A DNA stretch of 16,885 nt from an uncultured Lysobacteraceae bacterium (GTDB taxonomy: Bacteria; Pseudomonadota; Gammaproteobacteria; Xanthomonadales; Rhodanobacteraceae). The first letter of the stretch is position 1, and each line of letters starts with the position of its first letter. The translations under genes were made by a program, and so were the position numbers. Below the pieces are notes generated by a model that saw only the letters and a program-made list of their open reading frames with translations, had not been told where the DNA came from and did no database searches. The stretch is from positions 1 through 16,885 of the forward strand of contig CAMLSI010000042.1 of assembly GCA_946482585.1 (NCBI GenBank), given 5' to 3'. Below, piece after piece: positions 1-6,185 of this stretch.

Positions 1-394
1 CGCTCGGGTAGTGCCCGGCGAAGTCGCCGAAGAAGAACAGCGTCGACACGGCGTTGTAATTCGGTGCCGTGCAACCCGGATTGCCGGTCAGCGGCGTCAG
101 CGAGCGCACATAGCCGTCCGCATCGAGATCGAGGCAGGCCGCGTCTTCGGTATCGAAAATGCCGTTGCCGGTCGTGTTCGCCGTTATCCAGCTGCGCGAC
201 TGCTTCATCGCGTCGACGAAGTTGTAGCTCGTCGAATAGTCGACGACGCCGTCGAGATTCGTGCCGAGCGGCGAGGCATAGTTGGCCGGACGATCGAAAC
301 CGTTGCGCCAGATCGTGTCGAACGCGCTCGCCGAAGTGGCGACGAGCAAGGCGGCAGCCGCGACGGCACGGACCGCGGAACGGAAGGCGGACAT
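1..394 (-). CDS. Secreted protein of unknown function, N-terminal part (runs off the left edge)
   Basis: Reading frame on the minus strand that starts with ATG at 394 and stays open to the window edge, giving 131 residues. The start is supported by AGGAAA seven bases upstream. Residues 1-24 form a clear signal peptide: a basic N-terminus, an Ala/Val/Leu core and a SASA cleavage site. The mature part begins FDTIWRNGFDR, a short aromatic and charged segment like those seen in exported proteins of Xanthomonadales-type bacteria. It continues with an acidic DLDADGY stretch that could bind calcium, two cysteines that may form a disulfide, and FFFGDFAGHYPS. I do not recognise the family. A secreted hydrolase or surface protein is plausible, but the C-terminal part that would decide is outside the window. 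It is divergent from the small membrane protein at 561. Confidence 0.75.
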   Translation of the reverse strand, partial: MSAFRSAVRAVAAAALLVATSASAFDTIWRNGFDRPANYASPLGTNLDGVVDYSTSYNFVDAMKQSRSWITANTTGNGIFDTEDAACLDLDADGYVRSLTPLTGNPGCTAPNYNAVSTLFFFGDFAGHYPS

Positions 395-560
395 GTTCTT
401 TCCTCGAGTACGAACCGCCGCAGCGGCAACGGGGCGCAACCGTAGCCTTTCGCAGGGCGAATCTGCCGCGACGCGGCGCACAGATCGTCGCCGCTTCGGG
501 ATGCGTGAACCGGTTCCTGCGACATGCGGTCGGACCGCGGCGATGAGCGAGGGGCAGTGC

Positions 561-839
561 ATGAATCGACGCGGAGTCCGGTCCACGATCGCCACGATCC
601 TGGCGTATGCCATTGCAGCACTGCTCGGCATCGCCGCAGTGATCGCGCTGGTGCAGTGGCGCTACACAGCCGCGCTCGAGAACGTGCGCAGGCATTGGGG
701 GACGCCGGCTCGACTCTGCCGGTACGACTACGACCAATACGTGCTGTACTTTTCGCCGCTAGGCGCGGCCGCGGGTAGTGTGGTCGCCGAGCTTGTACTC
801 GCGCGATGGCGCCGCCGGGCGAAGGGATCGTCGCCTTGA
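561..839 (+). CDS. Small two-helix membrane protein, unknown function
   Basis: A 92-residue protein with a basic N-terminus (MNRRGVRST), a strong hydrophobic helix at about residues 11-31, a polar middle rich in Arg and Tyr (RLCRYDYDQY), a second weaker hydrophobic segment at about 61-82, and a very basic tail (RWRRRAKGSSP). The positive-inside rule suggests both ends are cytoplasmic, with a short periplasmic loop. The start at 561 is preferred because GAGGGG lies just upstream. An in-frame ATG at 543 lacks a comparable site. No domain is recognised. Its stop is separated by one base from the stop of the convergent gene on the other strand. Confidence 0.6.
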   Translation: MNRRGVRSTIATILAYAIAALLGIAAVIALVQWRYTAALENVRRHWGTPARLCRYDYDQYVLYFSPLGAAAGSVVAELVLARWRRRAKGSSP

Positions 840-840
840 C

Positions 841-1425
841 CTAGGGTTTCCCGCGCGCCTCGGCGGCATGCCGCAGATGGCGCAGGATCGCGATGCGGTT
901 CTGCAGCGATTCGATGCGCAGCAGCATGCAGTCCGGGGCCCTGGGCTGCGCATCCGTTTCGGCATCGGATCTTGCATCGTCGTGCGTCGCTTCGGCTTCG
1001 GACTGCGGTGGCGACGGCGCCGGTCCTCGAGCGACGTTTTCCGGTTCCGCCGCGAGCAGCAGGATCACGCGATCGCCGCGACGCGTGCGGAATTCCTCGC
1101 CGGAACCGCTGACCAGCGGCGAGAGCACGGCGTCGCCGCGGCGCTGCACGCGCGCTTCGCGGTAGCGGCAGAGCAGGGTGTCTTCATCGCGGGCCTCGAA
1201 TCCGGGTCCGGAGATCAGCTGCTCCGGCAACACTTCGACATCGAGGATCCGCTCCGCGCCCTCCTCGTAGGCGTCGGCGGCGAGGACCTCGGCGACGACG
1301 ATGCGCTGCGCCCGCACCGCGACGCTCGCGAGCGATTCGTGCACGACGCGTGCGGCGTTCGCGATACCGATGCCGGCAGCGAGCGCGGCAACGGCGCTGA
1401 TCACCATCCGCGCTGCGGGCATCAT
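841..1425 (-). CDS. Exported protein of unknown function
   Basis: A 194-residue protein, the last gene of the minus-strand operon. Its ATG overlaps the stop of the M23 peptidase gene as ATGA, and GGAG lies eight bases upstream, so the two are very probably translationally coupled. The N-terminus (MMPAARM, then an Ala/Val/Ile-rich stretch to about residue 25) looks like a signal peptide or membrane anchor. Residues 30-130 alternate hydrophobic and charged positions (AQRIVVAEVLAAD, GDRVILLLAAE), consistent with a small beta-rich periplasmic domain. They are followed by an acidic, Pro/Ala/Ser-rich linker at about 135-165 and a C-terminal helix with heptad-like Leu/Ile (LLRIESLQNRIAILRHLRHA). No family is recognised. 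Coupling to a LytM-type peptidase suggests a role at the cell wall, but this is inference from context only. Confidence 0.7.
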   Translation of the reverse strand: MMPAARMVISAVAALAAGIGIANAARVVHESLASVAVRAQRIVVAEVLAADAYEEGAERILDVEVLPEQLISGPGFEARDEDTLLCRYREARVQRRGDAVLSPLVSGSGEEFRTRRGDRVILLLAAEPENVARGPAPSPPQSEAEATHDDARSDAETDAQPRAPDCMLLRIESLQNRIAILRHLRHAAEARGKP

Positions 1426-1997
1426 CGCTTCACTCCGTCGGGATCGACGATCCGGCCCGGATCGAGAAAGAACAGGCGTTTCCATCCTTGCGTCTGCGTC
1501 GTCGCGCGCCACGGCAACGGCAGCAGCGACAGCACCGCGTAGTGCAGGTGGGGCGGCTTGCCGGCGGCGTTGCCGCTGTCGCCGACCGTGCCTATCGTCG
1601 TGCCCGGCTGCAGCAGCGAGAACGCGCCGACGCGCGACGTATCGAGATGCGCATAGTAGTGCAGCCGCCATTTCGGACCGAGCGCCGCAACGACGTTGCC
1701 GCCGAGCGCGAGCTCGCCGCGAAACACGACGAACCCGTAGGTCGTCGACACCACGTCGCGGCCCCTGGGCGCGAAGATGTCGATGCCCTTGTGCACGCCG
1801 GACGCGCCCCAGGGTTCGTACCAGAACGACTGCGCGTTCCAGTCGCGCGGGCCGGCGCCGCGGACGGGGATCACGGCGTGCTCGGGCAGCAGAAAACCGA
1901 GAGCGAGCAACAGCAGCAGTGCGAACACGGCACGGCGAAGTCGCCGACGTCTGGCCGGTTTTCGCGCGCTCGTCGCGTCGGTTCCGTCGTGCGTCAT
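1422..1997 (-). CDS. Membrane-anchored M23 (LytM-type) metallopeptidase
   Basis: A 191-residue protein with a basic cytoplasmic start (RKPARRRRLRR), one membrane helix at about residues 21-38, and a compact peptidase M23 domain from about 60 to 185 facing the periplasm. The zinc site is intact: H69 and D73 in HKGIDIFAPRG, and H152 in HLHYAV (H150-L-H152). H117 in YYAHLD is the usual catalytic histidine. M23 enzymes cut peptide cross-bridges of peptidoglycan. This one is minimal: it lacks the coiled coil of EnvC-like activators and has no LysM or SH3 domain. It lies 55 bases downstream of the HD hydrolase gene and overlaps the next gene by four bases. The ATG at 1997 has only a weak ribosome binding site, so translation may depend on upstream genes. 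Confidence 0.9.
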   Translation of the reverse strand: MTHDGTDATSARKPARRRRLRRAVFALLLLLALGFLLPEHAVIPVRGAGPRDWNAQSFWYEPWGASGVHKGIDIFAPRGRDVVSTTYGFVVFRGELALGGNVVAALGPKWRLHYYAHLDTSRVGAFSLLQPGTTIGTVGDSGNAAGKPPHLHYAVLSLLPLPWRATTQTQGWKRLFFLDPGRIVDPDGVKR

Positions 1998-2052
1998 GAG
2001 GTCGGGTGTCCGGTCACGGGGTGGCCTGCGACCGCGACGGACGAAGGACAGT

Positions 2053-2478
2053 TCACGAGGCCGCCAGCAATATCGCCCGCACCTGCTCGTATTCGCGCAA
2101 TCGCGCGAAGTCCTTCTCGGTCGGTTCGGGAATCCGGCTCAGATCGCTGTTGTCGTTCACGTCGGCGAGCTTGACCGCACGCGCGATCGGATTCGCCGCG
2201 GCACGATACGCGGCAGCGACGCGGGTTTCGCCTTCGTGTTTCGTCATTGCGCGTACCGCATCGACGACCGCGATGGAGAACCCTTCGCGCAGCAGGTCGT
2301 CGAAGGTCAGCGGCGTATCCTCGACGACGTCGTGCAGTACGGCGGCCATGCGTTCCTCGTCGCTGCGTACGGCAAACATGAGGCGCAGCGGATGGAAGAT
2401 GTACGGCGCGCCGGCCTTGTCGCGCTGGCCCGCATGTGCGCGAGCCGCGATCTCGATGGCTTTCTCGATCGTGCTCAT
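2053..2478 (-). CDS. HD-domain (p)ppGpp hydrolase-like protein (SpoT/MESH1 type)
   Basis: A 141-residue, single-domain protein matching the HD hydrolase domain of RelA/SpoT enzymes. ARAHAGQRDKAGAPYIFHP matches the family signature. The metal ligands are visible as H29, the H49-D50 pair in VLHDVVEDT, and D106 in VKLADVNDN. The E53-D54 pair is also kept. Enzymes of this type remove the 3' pyrophosphate of (p)ppGpp or related nucleotides with Mn2+. There is no synthetase, TGS or ACT domain, so this is a small alarmone-hydrolase-like protein rather than a full SpoT. The start at 2478 overlaps the stop of the upstream VOC remnant as ATGA and has no good ribosome binding site of its own, which suggests translation by re-initiation. 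The substrate is not proven by sequence. Confidence 0.85.
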   Translation of the reverse strand: MSTIEKAIEIAARAHAGQRDKAGAPYIFHPLRLMFAVRSDEERMAAVLHDVVEDTPLTFDDLLREGFSIAVVDAVRAMTKHEGETRVAAAYRAAANPIARAVKLADVNDNSDLSRIPEPTEKDFARLREYEQVRAILLAAS

Positions 2479-2585
2479 GCGGCCGGGGACTGCCACGCGA
2501 TCGCGAAGCGGAGGTCGGTGCGGAACCGCAGCGACAGCGCGAAATCGTGCGCCGCTACGAAAGCCCTGATCTCGACAGCGTACAT
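2475..2585 (-). pseudogene. Truncated N-terminus of a VOC (glyoxalase/bleomycin-resistance) family protein
   Basis: A 36-residue frame with ATG at 2585 and a good GGAG six bases upstream. MYAVEIRAFVAAHDFALSL followed by RFRTDLRFAIAWQS matches the opening beta-alpha unit of VOC-superfamily proteins, where the usual pattern is a short strand, 'DF..S..FY..LGF' and a second strand. It stops after about a quarter of the normal length (family members are usually 110-150 residues). The conserved Phe-Tyr and Leu-Gly positions have become Arg (RFRTDL, LRF). It therefore looks like a decayed or truncated gene. The frame ends in ATGA overlapping the HD hydrolase start, so it may now act as a leader peptide that delivers ribosomes to that gene. 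The family assignment comes from reading the motif, not from a search. Confidence 0.6.
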
Positions 2586-2690
2586 GCGATCTCCGCGCTG
2601 GTGCCGCGCGTAGGTTGCCGGCGAGTGCGGCGGATCGCAACAACATGGTCTGCGCACGGCGAAGAACCGTCGTCGACACGCGTCCGCCAA

Positions 2691-2724
2691 ACGGAGAAGC
2701 CGGGCATTCGCCCGGCTTCTCCGT
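2691..2724 (-). terminator. Rho-independent terminator of the serine protease gene
   Basis: Perfect 15-bp inverted repeat with a 4-base loop (ACGGAGAAGCCGGGC, ATTC, then the reverse complement). It lies 20 bases past the protease stop codon in the minus direction. Reading that way, the stem is followed by only a short T run, but stem length and GC content are strong. It also isolates the downstream VOC remnant/HD/M23 operon from protease transcription. Confidence 0.85.
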
Positions 2725-2744
2725 ATTCCCTGGCCGACGTCCGT

Positions 2745-4016
2745 TTACGGCATCGTCGACTTGAAGTAGCTGATCGCATCGAGCACGTCCGGCGTCAGGC
2801 GGCGGATGCCGTTCGGGTAGTCGTCCTGCGCGGTGCAGGTGGTGCAGGTCTGCGTGCTGACGACACCGACGACTACGTTGTTGGCGCCGGCCCAGCGGTT
2901 GGTATAGATCGCCGAGCCCGAATGACCGCCCGACAGGTCGCAGTTGGTCGAGAAGCGCGCCTTCCAGCCATCGGAACCCGTCGCATAGAAGCTGCCGATG
3001 TTGCAGGCCTTGGTGTCCTGATACGCCCAGCCCTGTTTGCAGGTTTCATAGCGCACCGGCGCATTCGACAGGCCGCAGGCCGGATAGCCGCGGTTGAAGC
3101 ACTGGCCCGTGCTGAACGCATTCGCGTCGCAATAGTCGCGCAGACTGTCTTCGCCGATCGCGACGTAGCCGAGCCAGCCGGTCTCGTCGCCCGGTGCCGT
3201 GTCGAGCACCATGATGGCGTAGTCGTAGGTCCAGTCGGTGTCGCTCGCGCGGAACTGCTCCGGCGTGAAGTACCAGGTAGCGTCATGCGCGCCGTAGGGC
3301 TCGCAGGTTTCGCCGCTGCAGGTGCCTTCGCGGCCCGGACGGAACCGCGTCGCGCCCAGCGAGTACCAGAAGTCGCCGTCGCGGTTGTACAGGCAATGCG
3401 CGGCGGTCAGCACGTGACGGCGGCCGACGAGCGTGCCCGAGCAGCCGGAGTTCGTGCCGCCGCCCATCTGGCCCATCGCACGGAACGGAAACGCGGTGTT
3501 GTCGTAGCGGCGCGTACGTGTGTCGTCGCCGTCGCTCCAGCCCTTGAGGCCGGCATCGCCGTCCGCATCGGCGAGCGCGTCGGTCGCGCCCTTGGTCGCA
3601 CCCGAGGCCATGCCGGACTGCAGCGCGAGACGATGCAGTTCATGCGCCAGTTCGCGCGGCATCTCGACGCGGTACTTCGCACCGGTCTTGGCGTTGACCG
3701 CGGTCCAGTACTGGTCGCCCGTGCTGACCGTCTTGTCGTCGCCGCCCTTCGCATCGGCGGCTTCGTTGCCGCGGCGGCGCTCGGCCCACGCGGCTTCGGC
3801 GGACTTGGCATCGGCCGGCGCGAAGCGCACGGTGCCTTCGTTGCGCCAGATTTCCTGCGTGAAACCCTTCGCGCCCGGCAGACCGGCCGTCACGTCGACG
3901 ACGAGATCCGAACCGGCTTGCGTATCGACCGCACGACCGCCTGCGGCGAACGCGCCGTCGACGCAACCCAGACCCAGCATCAGGAGCAGAGCTCCGCGAA
4001 CCGTAGCGTTATTCAT
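2745..4016 (-). CDS. Secreted trypsin-fold (S1-like) serine protease with N-terminal propeptide
   Basis: A 423-residue preproprotein. Residues 1-24 form a signal peptide ending GAFA. Residues 25 to about 170 look like a propeptide or N-terminal domain. A chymotrypsin-fold catalytic domain fills about 175-420. The triad is visible as H207 in TAAHC, D265 in DYAIMVLD and S366 in GGHSGSA. The residue before the serine is His rather than the Asp of classical GDSGGP, which places it nearer the glutamyl-endopeptidase/V8-like or other atypical S1 groups. At least a dozen cysteines in the catalytic domain imply several disulfides and periplasmic or extracellular folding. The start at 4016 is chosen because GGAGGG lies seven bases upstream; the longer frame to 4073 adds only poor sequence. 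The gene is monocistronic, with its own terminator at 2691-2724. Confidence 0.9.
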   Translation of the reverse strand: MNNATVRGALLLMLGLGCVDGAFAAGGRAVDTQAGSDLVVDVTAGLPGAKGFTQEIWRNEGTVRFAPADAKSAEAAWAERRRGNEAADAKGGDDKTVSTGDQYWTAVNAKTGAKYRVEMPRELAHELHRLALQSGMASGATKGATDALADADGDAGLKGWSDGDDTRTRRYDNTAFPFRAMGQMGGGTNSGCSGTLVGRRHVLTAAHCLYNRDGDFWYSLGATRFRPGREGTCSGETCEPYGAHDATWYFTPEQFRASDTDWTYDYAIMVLDTAPGDETGWLGYVAIGEDSLRDYCDANAFSTGQCFNRGYPACGLSNAPVRYETCKQGWAYQDTKACNIGSFYATGSDGWKARFSTNCDLSGGHSGSAIYTNRWAGANNVVVGVVSTQTCTTCTAQDDYPNGIRRLTPDVLDAISYFKSTMP

Positions 4017-4299
4017 GATCCTACCCTCCATACCGTTGATGAGCGCCGGTGATTCCGGCGGTGTCGGGAACACATACGGAGAAGCGGGGCGCAGGGATCA
4101 CGCAAACGAAGAGCGGCACGCGACGCGGTGTTCGCATGAGCTTTATGGACAAATAAAAAGTTGCAGAATGGTCTATCTGGTCGATGGCATGCCGAAGAGG
4201 AGTCGCGGCGGCGATACCCGGTTCGCGGCGAGAAACGGCTGTCGAAGCAACCGCGACGTCATCCGATCCGGCGTCGCCGCGCCGAATGTCCGCTTCGGC

Positions 4300-4701
4300 T
4301 CACCGCAACCGGCGCGCCGCGTTTTTTCGCGCCTGGAGCATCCGCAGCACCGTCGCCGCGACGAGGCAGGCGACGGCGACGATATCCGCGGTGACGACGC
4401 GCGCGATCGCGGCGTTGTAGCTGCCGGTCGAGTAGGCGAGCAGCAGGAAGGCGATCGTGCTCACGGCCGCCGCAGCGATGACGGCGTTCTGCCACTCGCG
4501 CCGGAACGCCGCGGTCAGGCAGGCGATGCCGAGCAGGCCGAACAGCACCGCACGATGCCGCATGAGGATGGCCAGGTTCGGATCACCGAAATCGAGACCA
4601 TAGAGCGTTGCGAGCTGGCTGCTGCCGAGCATGCCGGGCAGCGGCAGCAGATGGATGATGCCGACGACGACGAGCAGGAGCGCGATGAGAGAACGATTCA
4701 C
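4300..4701 (-). CDS. Four-helix integral membrane protein, unknown function
   Basis: A 133-residue protein read from a GTG at 4701, with AGGAA eight bases upstream. Hydrophobic helices lie at about residues 4-21, 46-66, 71-91 and 97-119, and the tail is basic (RKNAARRLR). A conserved-looking loop, LYGLDFGDPNLAILMRHRA, lies between helices 1 and 2; similar small membrane proteins are common in Gammaproteobacteria. No enzymatic motif is visible. The stretch between this gene and the lipoprotein gene upstream is 67 bases with no clear terminator, so the two may be co-transcribed. Function unknown; the topology is read from hydrophobicity only. Confidence 0.75.
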   Translation of the reverse strand: MNRSLIALLLVVVGIIHLLPLPGMLGSSQLATLYGLDFGDPNLAILMRHRAVLFGLLGIACLTAAFRREWQNAVIAAAAVSTIAFLLLAYSTGSYNAAIARVVTADIVAVACLVAATVLRMLQARKNAARRLR

Positions 4702-4768
4702 GGGAGGGTTTCCTGGAAATGCGGCAAGCGCGGCGCCGCGCAGTCGCCCGCGATGCGCGCGGCGCCGT

Positions 4769-5113
4769 TCATTCGCGCACCAGTTCGATGCCGTCGACCG
4801 TCATGGTCCAGCGCCCGTCGGCCTGCTGCTCAGGCCCTTGCGTGACGACGAAGGTCGTCGCAATGGGCCCGAGCCCGACGACGAAGTTCTTGCCTTCGAA
4901 CTGTTTGATCGGCGCTTCGATCGACTTGCGGAAACCGTTGCCGCGTTCGACGCGGTACAGCACGCGACCCTGCGGCGTGATCGTCAGCATCGTATTGGCA
5001 TTGCGCCAGACGCCGGCATAGTGGGCGCGCTCGGGCGGCAACGGCGTGGAACAGCCGGCGAGCAGCAGTGCGATCAGGAGGAAGGCGAGCGCGAAACGCA
5101 GTCGGGTCGTCAT
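4769..5113 (-). CDS. Small lipoprotein, unknown function
   Basis: A 114-residue protein whose first 20 residues are a lipoprotein signal peptide ending in the lipobox LLAG-C21. Ser follows the cysteine, so outer-membrane sorting would be expected. The mature part (HYAGVWRNANTMLTITPQG, then further alternating strands) has the pattern of a small beta-barrel or lipocalin-like fold, with a GxW motif near the front, but I do not assign a family. The start at 5113 is set by the lipoprotein signal and by GGAGA eight bases upstream; a longer frame to 5179 would bury the signal peptide. It is upstream of the membrane protein at 4300 on the same strand. Confidence 0.8.
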   Translation of the reverse strand: MTTRLRFALAFLLIALLLAGCSTPLPPERAHYAGVWRNANTMLTITPQGRVLYRVERGNGFRKSIEAPIKQFEGKNFVVGLGPIATTFVVTQGPEQQADGRWTMTVDGIELVRE

Positions 5114-5163
5114 CGGCAGGTCTCCAGCGACAGCGCAGAGTATCGCGCAGGCCGGCGCCGGGT

Positions 5164-5196
5164 GCAGCGAAGCCGGCATCGGGACGGCTTCGCTGC
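5164..5196 (-). terminator. Hairpin, probable terminator of the RhiA-like gene
   Basis: Perfect 12-bp inverted repeat GCAGCGAAGCCG with a 9-base loop, located 57 bases past the stop of the RhiA-like gene and before the lipoprotein start. There is no T run on either side, so it may be a weak intrinsic terminator or an mRNA-stabilising stem. Confidence 0.45.
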
Positions 5197-5252
5197 GGAT
5201 CGCCCGTGTACCCAGGCCGTCGGCGCCCGCGAGTGCCCGCCTGCGGCCTGCG

Positions 5253-5885
5253 TCACTCGTCGCTGGTCACGGTCGTGAGGATGTCCGAGACCACGGTCCA
5301 CTGATTGTCCGGCCCCAGCGTCGCCGTCAGCGCGACCACGTTCGGCGGGAACTCGATGGCGTGCAGCGGCGTGGTCTGCGTGTCGATGATTTCGCCCTGC
5401 GTGATCGCACCGAACGCGAGGAAGTAGGCCGTCCGCGGCTGGAAGGTCGTGTACATGTTCGGGTTGGCCTGCATGACCAGGGTCGGCTTGCCGGACATGC
5501 CGATACCGGCAGCGATCGCGTTCGGAGGGATGGAGCTGTCCTGACGGATGGTCAGGCTGCCGGGCTGGCCGCCGGTCTGCTGGTTGTGGAAATAGAACGT
5601 CCGGTTCTTGCTGTCGTAGGACAGGTCGATCACGTTGCCCTCGTTCAGAGCCGTCGGCACCACCTGCGAGGCATCCACGACGACGCCCGGCGAGAGCTGG
5701 CCGGTGCCCGCCCAGACGAAACAGAGATCGGTGTCGTCCCAGGTGAAGCGGATCTGCGTGTCGGGATACGCGTACTTCGCGAGCCAGGCGACGATGCCGG
5801 CCTGCTGTTCGCTGCCTCCCTGCAGCACCGCGAGCGAAGTCGCCGTTGCGGACTTGTTGACCAGAGTGATCTGTCGCTGAGTCAT
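5253..5885 (-). CDS. RhiA-like protein
   Basis: A 210-residue protein without a signal peptide. It resembles RhiA, the abundant protein of the quorum-sensing-controlled rhi operon of Rhizobium leguminosarum. The resemblance includes an opening ITLVNKS strand, VAWLAKYAYPDTQIRFTW, FVWAGTGQLSPGVVVDASQ, and later a Tyr/Phe-rich FQPRTAYFLAFGA followed by the I/F-rich C-terminal strands. The biochemical function of the family is unknown; homologues are scattered among Proteobacteria and other organisms. The start at 5885 has AAAGGGA nearby. No rhiB, rhiC or LuxR-type rhiR gene is next to it. It is divergent from the TIR/deoxyribosyltransferase-pYEATS gene across 300 bp. The assignment comes from recalled family patterns and should be confirmed by profile search. 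Confidence 0.75.
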   Translation of the reverse strand: MTQRQITLVNKSATATSLAVLQGGSEQQAGIVAWLAKYAYPDTQIRFTWDDTDLCFVWAGTGQLSPGVVVDASQVVPTALNEGNVIDLSYDSKNRTFYFHNQQTGGQPGSLTIRQDSSIPPNAIAAGIGMSGKPTLVMQANPNMYTTFQPRTAYFLAFGAITQGEIIDTQTTPLHAIEFPPNVVALTATLGPDNQWTVVSDILTTVTSDE

Positions 5886-6185
5886 GACTTTCCCTTTCTG
5901 CGGCTTTGGCGATGTGGAGGATGGCAGCCGCGCCGGGGGCGCGGAGACTCCAGGGCTATGCGCGGAAATGGGCCGGCGCCTATCGCCGGGCCGGCATCGG
6001 TCGGAGGGGGCGTTCGGGTGAGAGGTCCGGCGCCCGACGCGCAGTAATGGAGCATCTCCGCACGCCCGATGAACGGCGCGACGAAGTCGTCGGCAGTCGC
6101 CGGCGTCGACGCCGCTGCGGCGCGCCGCCGCACGTCGTCCGTCGGATGCGCGAAACGACCCTGCACCGATCCACGGAGCCGCCGC
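5886..6185. promoter_or_regulatory. Divergent intergenic region between the RhiA-like and pYEATS genes
   Basis: 300 bp without a credible gene. It must hold the promoters of both flanking genes, but I see no convincing -35/-10 pair, operator or repeat. A frame on the minus strand spans it exactly from start to start, but its composition (Arg, Pro, Ala-rich) argues against coding. Confidence 0.5.

Noticed and set aside
2436..4052. 538-codon plus-strand frame opposite the serine protease
   Set aside because: Antisense shadow caused by high GC at third positions; the minus strand has signal peptide, catalytic triad and terminator.
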